Shown: in pieces, positions 51,809-60,005 of the stretch
Layout: every line of letters starts with the position of its first letter
Position numbering within the stretch: position 1 is the first letter of the stretch
Assembly (NCBI GenBank): GCA_963834305.1
Contig: CAWIAX010000004.1
Span: forward strand, 186,001-250,000
Direction: 5' to 3'
DNA from: JACCXG01 sp963834305
GTDB lineage: Bacteria > Acidobacteriota > Vicinamibacteria > Vicinamibacterales > 2-12-FULL-66-21
Length of the DNA: 64,000 nt
Made by a program: the position numbers and the translations under genes
The notes under the pieces: generated by a model
What the model was told of the DNA's origin: nothing
The model's database searches: none
What the model saw: the letters and a program-made list of their open reading frames with translations, nothing else

Positions 51809-51928
51809 ATGACTTCCATCCCGGTGCCGCCCAATCCGAATCCCGAACCGCGGCCGCCCGGCGACCCGATCCCGTCGCCGGCGCCCCCGCCCACCAATCC
51901 GATCCCGCAGCCGCCGACGCCGATCTGA
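51809..51928 (+). CDS. Possible 39-residue proline-rich peptide
   Basis: An ATG with GGAGGG immediately upstream, and TACACT six bases before it, opens a 39-residue reading frame of composition nearly half proline (for example PVPPNPNPEPRPPGDPIPS). It lies between heptad arrays. Small Pro-rich proteins of this kind exist in other bacteria, but I cannot name a family. The combination of a promoter-like hexamer and a ribosome-binding site makes expression plausible; a purely fortuitous frame is also possible. Confidence 0.4.
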   Translation: MTSIPVPPNPNPEPRPPGDPIPSPAPPPTNPIPQPPTPI

Positions 51929-51933
51929 TTTCA

Positions 51934-52130
51934 GGGGTTCAAGGTTCAAGGTGCAAGGTGCAGTGTTCACCGGGTTCAAGGTGCCGGGTCACCCTGCACC
52001 TTGAACCGGCCGAACCTGCACCCTGCACCCTGCACCCTGAACCCCGGCGCACCCTGAACCCCGCGAACCCTGCACCCGCGAACTCTGAACTCGAACCTTG
52101 AACCCTGCACCTTGCACCCTGAACCCCGGG
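51934..52130. repeat. Heptad repeat with orientation switch, TKCARGG family (array B3)
   Basis: Units run in plus orientation from 51934 to about 51984, then in the reverse orientation from about 51994 to 52130. CGGGTTCAAGGTGC (51971-51984) and GCACCTTGAACCGG (51996-52009) form a near-perfect stem across the switch. The following 52131-52354 has no gene I can support; it contains a GGCG-TTTTTT-CGCC small hairpin (52272-52285) and no recognisable promoter. Confidence 0.85.
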
Positions 52131-52354
52131 ACGTTGTCACCCGGCTGCAGCGGCCCGGCCGTAACCGCGCGGTGGGCGGGCCGGATCAGCGCACCGGTTA
52201 CGAATTTGTACTTTTCCGCACAGAAATCCCACCGTCTCGTGCGCGTCCCGCGCGCGTGGACTTACAGTCCGGGCGTTTTTTCGCCAGATTTGACGATTCT
52301 GTCGTGAACCGCCGGCGGGCCGGCGCCCGGCGGCGTTCTTGCTGAGCGCCAGGC

Positions 52355-53776
52355 GTGCCTCGCACATCCGCCGCCATTGCTGCGCCCCACGAGCGTTCAT
52401 CTCCGATCACCACCGTTCACCTCTCCGACGTCGTCACGGGGCTCTCGCGTGCCCTCGACATGACAGAGGGGCATCCGCAGGGGCACGCGGCGCGCTCCTG
52501 CGTCATCGGTCTCCGCCTGGCGCGGTTGATCGGGATGCCGGAGGCGGACCAGCACGAGCTGTTCTACGCGCTCCTCCTGAAGGACGCGGGATGCTCGAGC
52601 AACGCCGCCCGTGTCTATCAGCTGTTTGGCGGCGACGACCATATCGTCAAGCGCGCGGTCTGGCTGACCGACTGGCGGCGGCTGCGGCAGAAGCTGGCCT
52701 ACGGCCTCGGCTACATTGGCCGCGGTGAAGGCTGGATCAGGCGCCTGGCGCGGATGGGGCACCTGGCGGTTGCCGGGCCCGTTGCCGAGCGAGCGGTGTT
52801 CCAGGTGCGCTGCGACCGCGGCGCCGCGATCGCGCTCGACCTCGGGCTGTCGATGGCCACCGCGGCGTCCATCCGGTGCATGGACGAACACTGGGACGGC
52901 GGCGGCCTGCCCGACGGCGTGGCCGGGTCCGCGATCCCGCTCGGCGCGCGGGTCATCGGCCTGGCGCAGGTGCTCGAGATCTTCGCGCAGGACCTCGGCC
53001 ACGAGCGGGCGCTGGACATCGCCAGGGAACGGTCGGGACGCTGGTTCGAGCCGTCGCTGGTCGAGGCCGCCCTCGCGCTCGGCCGCGACGCGGCGTTCTG
53101 GCGAGAGCTGCAGACCGTCGATCCCTCACTGCTCGTGGCGCGGGCCGAGCCCGGCCGGCGCACCGTGATCGTGGACGAGGCGCGGCTCGACGGGCTGGCG
53201 AAAGCGTTCGCCTCGGTGATCGACGCGAAGTCGCCCTACACGTCCGACCATTCGCGGCGCGTCGCGGACTACGCCTCGGCGATCGGCATGCGGCTGGGAT
53301 TCGAAGGGGAGCCGCTCGTGCGGCTGCGCCGCGCCGCCCTGCTGCACGACATCGGCAAGCTGGGCGTGCCCAACCGCATCCTCGACAAGCCCGGCCGCCT
53401 GACCGCCGAGGAGTGGCAGATCGTCCGCGAGCATCCGAAGCACACACTGTCGATCCTGTCGTCCGTGCCGGTCTTCCAGGACTTCGCGTTCGACGCCAGC
53501 TGCCATCACGAGAAGCTGGACGGCACCGGCTACCACGCGGGCCTGATGGGCCGGCAGCTGTCGCGCACCGCCCGCGTCATCGCCGTGGCGGACATCACCG
53601 ACGCCCTGTCAGCCGAGCGCCCCTACCGCGAGCCGCTCGACCGCCGCGAAGTCTGCCGCATCCTGGGCGAGGAGAGCAACGCCGGCGCGCTCTGCGCCGA
53701 GAGCGTGGCGGCGGCCACCGAGATCCTCTCGGGCAGCGCCGCGCTGCCCGGGTCGGGGTGTGGGTTGCCTAACTGA
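52355..53776 (+). CDS. HD-GYP-type phosphohydrolase with degenerate N-terminal HD domain
   Basis: A 473-residue cytosolic protein. The C-terminal half is a full HD-GYP-type domain: SDHSRRVADYA, LLHDIGKLGVPN (H331-D332), REHPKHTL, and HHEKLDGTGYHAG, as in c-di-GMP phosphodiesterases. The N-terminal half repeats the pattern in degenerate form (EGHPQGHAARSC, LLLKDAGCS, HWDGGGLPDG), retaining the GxP-like second motif but not the HD pair. This resembles the tandem HD proteins seen in some c-di-GMP or multi-input regulators; ligand unknown. GTG 52355 is the earliest in-frame start consistent with composition. The gene ends in a hairpin and array B4. Confidence 0.88.
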   Translation: MPRTSAAIAAPHERSSPITTVHLSDVVTGLSRALDMTEGHPQGHAARSCVIGLRLARLIGMPEADQHELFYALLLKDAGCSSNAARVYQLFGGDDHIVKRAVWLTDWRRLRQKLAYGLGYIGRGEGWIRRLARMGHLAVAGPVAERAVFQVRCDRGAAIALDLGLSMATAASIRCMDEHWDGGGLPDGVAGSAIPLGARVIGLAQVLEIFAQDLGHERALDIARERSGRWFEPSLVEAALALGRDAAFWRELQTVDPSLLVARAEPGRRTVIVDEARLDGLAKAFASVIDAKSPYTSDHSRRVADYASAIGMRLGFEGEPLVRLRRAALLHDIGKLGVPNRILDKPGRLTAEEWQIVREHPKHTLSILSSVPVFQDFAFDASCHHEKLDGTGYHAGLMGRQLSRTARVIAVADITDALSAERPYREPLDRREVCRILGEESNAGALCAESVAAATEILSGSAALPGSGCGLPN

Positions 53777-53797
53777 GGTGAGGGGTGTTCAGTTAGG
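53768..53797 (+). terminator. Hairpin at the HD-GYP gene end
   Basis: CCTAACTGA (53768-53776) and TCAGTTAGG (53789-53797) form a perfect 9-bp stem that includes the stop codon, followed directly by the heptad array B4. Confidence 0.65.
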
Positions 53798-53798
53798 G

Positions 53799-54120
53799 GT
53801 TCAGGGTGCAAGGTGCAAGGTGCAGGGTTCACGCGGTTCAGGGTGCAGCGTTCGCCGGGTTCAAGGTGCAGGGTGCAGGGTTCAAGCGGTTCAGGGTGCA
53901 AGGTGCACGGTACAGCGTTCAAGACGCCCGGTTCGCGGGGGCCACGTTGATGCTCCGCCCCGTCGGACCCTGCACCCGGAACCCTGAACCCGGGAGAACC
54001 CTGCACCTTGAACCCCGATGAACCCTGCACCCTGCACCCTGCACCCTGCACCTTGAACCCCGGTGAACCCTGCACCCTGCACCTTGCACCTTGAACCCGG
54101 CGCACACCCTTGAACCCCGG
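53799..54120. repeat. Large inverted heptad array, TKCARGG family (array B4)
   Basis: The left arm (53799 to about 53925) has TTCAAGG/TGCAGGG units in plus orientation, the right arm (about 53968 to 54120) the same units reversed; a 42-bp unique core (about 53926-53967) separates them. The 352-bp gap between the convergent HD-GYP and SDR genes (53777-54128) contains nothing else. The two arms could pair to form a very long imperfect hairpin in either transcript. Confidence 0.88.
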
Positions 54121-54128
54121 CGATGTCC

Positions 54129-54905
54129 TCAGAGCCGCGGGATCGCAAGCCCGCCGTCGACATGCACGACGCTGCCGGTCGCGTAGGGGAGATCGCCGCG
54201 GAGCAGCGCGGCCACGGCGCGGCCGATGTCTTCAGGCTGTCCCCAGCGGCGCTCGGGGACGAGCCCGTCCGCGATCCGCGCATCGTAGGCGGCATGGACG
54301 GCCGCGGTCATGTCGGTGGCGATGATGCCCGGCCGCACCTCGAACACCGCGATGCCTGCCGGTGCCAGGCGCACGGCGAACAGCCGCGCCGCCATGGCGA
54401 GCCCGGCCTTGCTGACACAGTAGTCCCCGCGATTGATCGACGCCATCTCGGCCGAGACCGACGTCACGAATACGATTGCGGCGTGGAAACCCGGGTCGGC
54501 GCCGCGCCGCTCCGCCATCGGCCGCGCCAGCGCCTGCGTGAGGAAATACGGCCCCTGCAGGTTGATCCGGATCAGCTCCTCGAAGCTCTCCTCCGACGCC
54601 TCCAGCAGGTCGGCGCGTACCCGCGGCGCGCGGCCGGCGTTGTTGACGAGCGCGTTGATCGCGCCGTATCTGTCGGCGATCGCGGCAACCAGCGCCCCTC
54701 GATCGGCCGCGCTGCCGATGTCCGCCTGGAAGTAGTCAGCCCGTCCCTCGAACGTCCCGATGACGTCCTGTACCGCGCCGGCCGGGCGGACGCCGCACAG
54801 CGCCAGGCGCCAGCCCTCACCAGCGAGCGCGCGGGCGATGCCGAGGCCGATGCCGCGCGTGCCACCCGTAACGAGAGCGATCCGTTCGTGGCGCGCGACG
54901 GTCAT
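54129..54905 (-). CDS. Short-chain dehydrogenase/reductase
   Basis: A 258-residue NAD(P)-dependent SDR. Cofactor motif TGGTRGIG (residues 14-21), NNAG (about 88-91), catalytic serine in VTSVSAEMAS, and the Tyr-Lys pair in GDYCVSKAGLAM. The C-terminal GRAVAALLRGDLPYATGSVVHVDGG is the usual end of classical SDRs. The ATG overlaps the stop of the upstream GH88-type gene by 4 bp. In that setting it may reduce the keto-deoxy sugar that arises from the unsaturated uronic acid released by the hydrolase, as KduD-type enzymes do; this is inference. Confidence 0.92.
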   Translation of the reverse strand: MTVARHERIALVTGGTRGIGLGIARALAGEGWRLALCGVRPAGAVQDVIGTFEGRADYFQADIGSAADRGALVAAIADRYGAINALVNNAGRAPRVRADLLEASEESFEELIRINLQGPYFLTQALARPMAERRGADPGFHAAIVFVTSVSAEMASINRGDYCVSKAGLAMAARLFAVRLAPAGIAVFEVRPGIIATDMTAAVHAAYDARIADGLVPERRWGQPEDIGRAVAALLRGDLPYATGSVVHVDGGLAIPRL

Positions 54906-56344
54906 GATGCGGCCGGCCGGCCGGAGTCGAGAGTGGGTGAGACGTCGCGCCGCATCGGCGAGTGGAGCCCGCCGAAAAACGTCAGGTACGGTTCGCCGCG
55001 GGCGATGCGGCGGACGAGCAGCGCCGCTTCACGCAGGTGGTAGTCCCCCCACTGGCTCGACTCCCCCCGCGGGATGCGGGAACCGGCTGGCACGTGATCC
55101 CAGCCGTTCGGGCGATGGTAGATCGAGTGCAGCAGCAGCCCCTGGTGCGCCGGGTCCGTTGCGAGGTAAGGGCCCGTCTCGTCGAGCAGGGTGTCGAGCA
55201 CCTGCAGCCCCGCCTGCTCGTAGCGCGACCCGTCGTCGCCGCGGGCGGCCAGCAGGCGGCCGAACCGCAGCAGCCCCTGCGCGGCGATGGCCGCCGCCGA
55301 ACTGTCCACCGGCTCGAAGTCGTTGAACGGATCGGCAGGTCGGTCCGCCCAGCCCTCGAGGGCACTCAGCCCGGGGGCGCCGGTGTCCCAGTAGGGAATG
55401 CCGTCGGACGCCGTGCCGCCGTCGATGTAGAAATCGCAGGTGGCGCGCGCGGCCTGGAACATCCACGCCTCGATCCCGGTCCGTCCCCCCCGGGTGTGGA
55501 GCTGATGGTCCTCGACGGTTGCCAGGAATTCAATCTGCTCGGCGAACCCCACCATTGCCCAGGCCAGGCCGCGGGTCCACGTGGAGAAAGGGGAGTAGCC
55601 CTGCTGGCTGTTCGGCCCGCGATAGGTCCCGCTCGCGACGTTGAACAGGCTCTCGTGCGCCGTGCGTCCCCGCACGTCGTAGGCATCGCGGCCGGTGCCG
55701 TAATAGATGGAGTACTGCGCCGTGGCCCGCGCGTGCTGGATCAGCCGCTCGAGCAGGTCCACCGAGACGTCCTGCTCCTCCGACAGCCGGTGGCCGAGGC
55801 CGTGCGCGAGCGCCAGCGCGCGCAGCGTCCGGATCGTGTCCACGAACAGTGAATGGGCGCCGTTGAACGAATGGATGTAGCCGCCGTCGGGGAGGGGCGT
55901 CCAGCGCCGGGCCTGGACGGCGCCGCTCGCCTTGAGCGCCAGCTCGTAGAACCGCACTTCCCACTCGCTGGCGCCGGTCCGTCCCTCGAGCGCGAGCCGC
56001 CAGAGGCCGCCGTAGGTACTCACATTGTTGAAGCCGTGGTCGTGGACGCCGACGTGCGTCAGGTGCGGCGCCATCCGCTCGACCGTGCGGGAGCGGGCAA
56101 GGTCGAGGAACTCGCGGTCGCCAGTGGCGTCGAACTGCAGCACGGCCGAGCCGAACTGGAAGCCCTGCGTCCACTCGGTCCAGCCGCGCGACTCGTAGTG
56201 GCCGTCCACCGTGAACACGGGGGCGCCGCGCCCCTCGTCCCAGTCCGATTCGAGGGCGCGGATCTTTCCAGCGGAGACGCCGAACATGCGGTCGATCTTC
56301 GGCAGCAGGGCGGCAGGGGTGAGCGTGTGAGCAATCTGCATCAT
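54902..56344 (-). CDS. GH88-like unsaturated glucuronyl hydrolase
   Basis: A 480-residue alpha/alpha-barrel glycosidase of the GH88/GH105 type. Seen features are THVGVHDHGFNNVSTYGG, FNGAHSLFVDTIRTLRALA, SPFSTWTRGLAWAMVGFAEQ and the late DSSAAAIAAQGLLRFG, all characteristic of d-4,5-unsaturated beta-glucuronyl hydrolases, which act by hydration of the enol ether. No signal peptide is seen from ATG 56344, so it should work on imported oligosaccharides. A TATGAT hexamer at 56389-56394 on the minus strand is a possible -10, 44 nt before the start. The overlapping SDR gene downstream fits a uronate catabolic step. Confidence 0.88.
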   Translation of the reverse strand: MMQIAHTLTPAALLPKIDRMFGVSAGKIRALESDWDEGRGAPVFTVDGHYESRGWTEWTQGFQFGSAVLQFDATGDREFLDLARSRTVERMAPHLTHVGVHDHGFNNVSTYGGLWRLALEGRTGASEWEVRFYELALKASGAVQARRWTPLPDGGYIHSFNGAHSLFVDTIRTLRALALAHGLGHRLSEEQDVSVDLLERLIQHARATAQYSIYYGTGRDAYDVRGRTAHESLFNVASGTYRGPNSQQGYSPFSTWTRGLAWAMVGFAEQIEFLATVEDHQLHTRGGRTGIEAWMFQAARATCDFYIDGGTASDGIPYWDTGAPGLSALEGWADRPADPFNDFEPVDSSAAAIAAQGLLRFGRLLAARGDDGSRYEQAGLQVLDTLLDETGPYLATDPAHQGLLLHSIYHRPNGWDHVPAGSRIPRGESSQWGDYHLREAALLVRRIARGEPYLTFFGGLHSPMRRDVSPTLDSGRPAAS

Positions 56345-56425
56345 CGGTATGCGGGTGCGAGCGTGCCGCGCGAGTCGCGCGGCAGCCATCATAACGTGTG
56401 CGGCCTGCCTGGTGACGACCCCGCC

Positions 56426-58105
56426 TCAGCGGCGCAGGAGCAGGACCCAGTCGCCTTCCCCAGGCGCGTCGAAGCGGACGTGGCCCTCGCCCGGCTCCCC
56501 CCGCGCGGACGTCCGGGTCCCGGTCCGCGGATCGTGCCAGGTGGCGCGGCTGCGTGCCACCGCGTCAGCCGTCAAGCTGATGCTCGCGGAAGCCGGCGTG
56601 TAGGCCACGACCAGATCGCGCCCGGGGGACGCGGCGACCGTCACGAACCGCTCGACCGCGCCGGCGCCCGGCTGCCCGGCCAGCAGCTCCGGCGCGGGCC
56701 GCAGCTTCCAGAAATCGATCGACGTGAACAGCGCGGCCACGTGCGCCATCTGCTCGGCGCCCGGCATGACCAGCGCCTTCTGCCACGGCAGCGGGATGCC
56801 GCTGCCCGCATGATCCGTCGGCGTCTGCGTCCCGTCGTCCCAGCCCCAGACCCCGTGGCCGCCGTAGCTGACGCCGGCGGTCGGGGCATTGAGCAGGCTC
56901 CAGTAGACCGCCCGCCGCACGGTGTGCGGGGAGATCGGCTGCTTCGACTGGTACGCGCGATGGTATTCATACGGCGGCTCGAGGTTGATGAACGGCCGCA
57001 CCGGCTCGCGCGTCCAGTCTGTTGCCGGCGGTCCTTCGACCATCCAGCGCAGCGTGGCCTCGCCGTCCCCATGCCCGCTCTGGTAACCGTGCACGTTCAC
57101 CCACGGTTCGTCCTTGAACTCGTCCAGGATCCAGTGCATCCCGCCCGGGTGCACCACGACCGGCGCGTACTGGCCGTCCGCGAAGACGGCGCGGCCGATC
57201 CGCTTCCACTTGTCCGCCTTGGCGCCGCGGTAATCGCCGTCACCCGGCAGAATCCACACGACATCGTGCCCCTGCCAGCGGGCGATCATGTACTGGGCGA
57301 GACGCACGGCCTGATCTTCGGGCAGGGAAAACCCGGGGTTGACGGCCGGATTCGACCCGCCGCCGATGGCCCACAGCAGGACGGGCACGCCGAGCAGGCC
57401 GGCGTCGTTGAGCGCGTCGAGCCTGGCGTCGAGCCGCTGGAAGAACGCGGGATTGATCGCGATGCGTTCGTTGCCGGTGAAGGCCAGTTCGTCGAGGCGG
57501 TCACCGCGAGGGGCCGCCCGCCACTGTGTCGTGACCCACTGCACGGCGCTGAAGCGCTGCCGGACCCGCTCCCGGATGTAGTGCTGCCAGTCGTCCGGCG
57601 TGGCCAGCAGGGCGCCGTTCCAGGCGGTGTCGGCCAGCCAGAAGAACGGCGTGCCGTCGGCATGCTCCAGGAACGTCCCGGCGGACGCCACGCGAACCGG
57701 GCCATGCCGATCGAAGCGCGTGGCCCCCTTCGGCGCGGTGACCCGGAAGCCGCCCGACTGCGCGTGCAGGCCGGTGTCGGCCGCTGGCGTCGCCGCCGTC
57801 GTGAAGGTCCACGCGCCGATCTCATCCGGCGAGAACCGTACCCGCCACGTCGCGCCGCCGTCCCAGAAACCGCGGACGATGTGCGTGCGTTTCGAGGGGG
57901 CGGTGAAGGTGGCGCGCAGCTCGGTGTCCTGGGGCGGGTTCGCGGCCGTGCCCGTGCTGGTGAAGGTGGCCTGGAACCGTCCCCAGCGAGGTACGGCGGT
58001 CGCTGACGCAGCATCCGGGCGCTGCCCGGCGGGGGCCGCGGCAAGCAGCGCCATCAGCGCCGCCGGCAGGATGGTCAGCATGGCGGACCGGTGCAGTCTG
58101 GACAT
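56426..58105 (-). CDS. Exported DUF4038-type glycoside hydrolase (GH140-like)
   Basis: A 559-residue exported protein. The signal sequence covers about residues 9-28 (LTILPAALMALLAAAPAGQ). A DUF5060-type beta-sandwich is suggested by TELRATFTAPSKRTHIVRGF and WRVRFSPDEIGAWTFTT. The DUF4038 TIM-barrel follows: FFWLADTAWNGALLAT, then AVQWVTTQWRAAPRGD and VLLWAIGGGSNPAVNPGFSL, and a DUF5060/C-terminal sandwich (RSRATWHDPRTGTRTS). Relatives include GH140 apiosidases from rhamnogalacturonan-II breakdown. The substrate here is not established. The ATG at 58105 is preferred since TATGAT ends 7 nt upstream; ATG 58117 is an alternative within that hexamer. Confidence 0.85.
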   Translation of the reverse strand: MSRLHRSAMLTILPAALMALLAAAPAGQRPDAASATAVPRWGRFQATFTSTGTAANPPQDTELRATFTAPSKRTHIVRGFWDGGATWRVRFSPDEIGAWTFTTAATPAADTGLHAQSGGFRVTAPKGATRFDRHGPVRVASAGTFLEHADGTPFFWLADTAWNGALLATPDDWQHYIRERVRQRFSAVQWVTTQWRAAPRGDRLDELAFTGNERIAINPAFFQRLDARLDALNDAGLLGVPVLLWAIGGGSNPAVNPGFSLPEDQAVRLAQYMIARWQGHDVVWILPGDGDYRGAKADKWKRIGRAVFADGQYAPVVVHPGGMHWILDEFKDEPWVNVHGYQSGHGDGEATLRWMVEGPPATDWTREPVRPFINLEPPYEYHRAYQSKQPISPHTVRRAVYWSLLNAPTAGVSYGGHGVWGWDDGTQTPTDHAGSGIPLPWQKALVMPGAEQMAHVAALFTSIDFWKLRPAPELLAGQPGAGAVERFVTVAASPGRDLVVAYTPASASISLTADAVARSRATWHDPRTGTRTSARGEPGEGHVRFDAPGEGDWVLLLRR

Positions 58106-58112
58106 GAGGGGA

Positions 58113-58118
58113 ATCATA
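58113..58118 (-). promoter_or_regulatory. Putative -10 element for leaderless DUF4038 gene
   Basis: TATGAT on the minus strand ends 7 nt before the ATG at 58105. It lies close to the divergent esterase gene, which has its own TATGCT hexamer (58164-58169), GAGGAG at about 58184-58189 and ATG at 58198. Confidence 0.4.
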
Positions 58119-58197
58119 CGATCGACCCGGTTCCCGGGCGCTTCCCGGGCCGGAACCGCATGGTATGCTCCGGCGCACACTCCGAGGAGCACTGTCG

Positions 58198-60005
58198 ATG
58201 ATCCGTTGCCTGTTCGGGATCAGCATCACCGTTCTGCTGGCCGCCACCACCGCGCTGACCTCCGGCAGCCCGCAGGCGGCTGCCGCGCCGCCCGCGCAGG
58301 GGCCGGCCGCCGGCGCGCCCGCGTCTCAGGCTGCGCCTCCCGACCCGCCACCCGGACCCGACTCGCAGGTGCAGCCAGGCACGCCCACCGGCGAGGTCGT
58401 CAAGGGAGAGTTTGCCGCGAGCACGGTGTATCCGGGCACCTGGCGCGAGTATTGGGTCTACGTGCCCCGTCAGCTCGATCGCGCGAAGCCGGCGCCGGTC
58501 ATGGTCTTCCAGGATGGCCTGCAGTACAGCGCCCCGGTCGTGTTCGACAACCTGATCCACACGAAGGCGATTCCGCCGATGGTCGGGGTGTTCGTCATGC
58601 ACGGCCGCGTCAAGGCGGCCTCACCCGACGCGCTCGATCGCATGAACCGCAGCTTCGAGTACGACGCCGTGAGCGGCGACTACGCGCGCTTTCTCCTCGA
58701 CGAGCTGCTGCCCCATGTCGCGAAGACGCACGGCCTGTCCCTGTCGTCCGATCCGAACGACCGCGCGATCGCCGGCAACAGCAGCGGCGCGATTGCCGCG
58801 TTCGCCGCCGCCTGGCAGCGGCCCGACGCCTTCCGCCGCGTCTTCAGCGCCATCGGCACCTACGTCGGGCTGCGCGGCGGCCACGAGTTTCCCGTCCTGA
58901 TCCGCAAGACCGAGCCGAAGCCGCTGCGCGTGTTCCTCCAGGATGGCCGCAACGATCTGAACAACTACACCGGCAACTGGTTCATCGCCAACCAGGACAT
59001 GCTGTCGGCGCTTCGAGTACGCCGGCTACGACGTGCGCCACGAATGGGGCGACGGCGCGCACAACTCGCGGCATGCGACGGCCATCTTCCCCGAGGCGCT
59101 GCGCTGGCTGTGGCGGGACTGGCCCGCGCCCGATCAAGGCCAATCCGGAAGGGAAGTCGCAGCAGGACGTCTACCAGGTGCTGATGCCCGGCGAGGACTG
59201 GCAGCTCGTCGGCGGTGGCTACCGCGCAACCGACGGGCCGGCGGTCAACGGCGCGGGGGAGATGTTCTTCACCGACACGCCGAACAGCCGCATCCTCAAG
59301 ACCGGCCTCGACGGCACGGTCACCGTGTTCGCCGAGAACACCAACCGCGGCAACGGGATGATGTTCGGACCGGACGGGCGGCTCTACGTGGGCGCCACCG
59401 CCACCAAACAGATCGTGGCCTACGACACGGCGGGCGCCGTGCAGGTGCTCGCGGAGAACGTCTCGGTCAACGATCTCGCGGTCAACGTCAAGGGAGACCT
59501 CTATTTCACCGACTCGCCGGGCAAGAAGATCTGGTTCCTGCCCAAGGGAGGCAGCCCCCGCGTCGTGGACGAAGGCATCGAGCTGCCGAACGGCGTCATC
59601 TTCTCGCCGGACCAGTCGCTGCTCTACGTGTCGGACTACGTCGGCCAGCTCTCGTGGGCGTTCCAGATTCAGCCGGACGGGTCGCTGGCCCACAAGCAGC
59701 GCTACTTCTACGTCCACGAGCCGGACGCGGCCGCCCGCAGCGGCGCCGACGGCATGGCGCTCGACAGCGACGGGCGGGTCTACATCGCGACGCCGCTCGG
59801 CGTCCAGGTGTTCGACCAGATTGGCAAGTGCCACGCGATCATCCCGGCGCCGCAGGCCGGACCGCTTTCGAACGTCGAGTTCGGCGGCGCCAGCATGGAC
59901 GAGATGTACGTGACCAACGGCGACAAGGTCTTCAAGCGCAAGACGAAGGTCAAGGGCGTCGTCTCGTTCCGGCCGCCCGTCAAGCCGGCGCCGCCGCGGT
60001 TGTGA
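58198..60005 (+). CDS. Esterase fused to an SMP-30/gluconolactonase domain (two extra bases in frame)
   Basis: About 601 residues after correction. Exported (LFGISITVLLAATTALTSG). The esterase part (about 60-300) is of the enterochelin-esterase/Esterase D alpha/beta type, with nucleophile in AIAGNSSGAIAAFAAAWQRP and the catalytic histidine in HEWGDGAHNSRHATAIFPE. An SMP-30-like six-bladed propeller follows (about 320-595), with TDGPAVNGAGEMFFTDTPNS, VNDLAVNVKGDLYFTD and a terminal ELPNGVIFSPDQSLLYVSDY. Such proteins act on ester- or lactone-bearing sugars. The frame shifts near 59012 (extra T in CTTCGAG) and 59130 (extra C in GCCCGATC) sit at the end of the esterase part. Start ATG 58198 follows GAGGAG. 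Confidence 0.87.

Noticed and set aside
27564..54120. Heptad arrays as CRISPR arrays
   Set aside because: The unit is 7 bp with no spacers of constant length, and there are no cas genes anywhere in the window.
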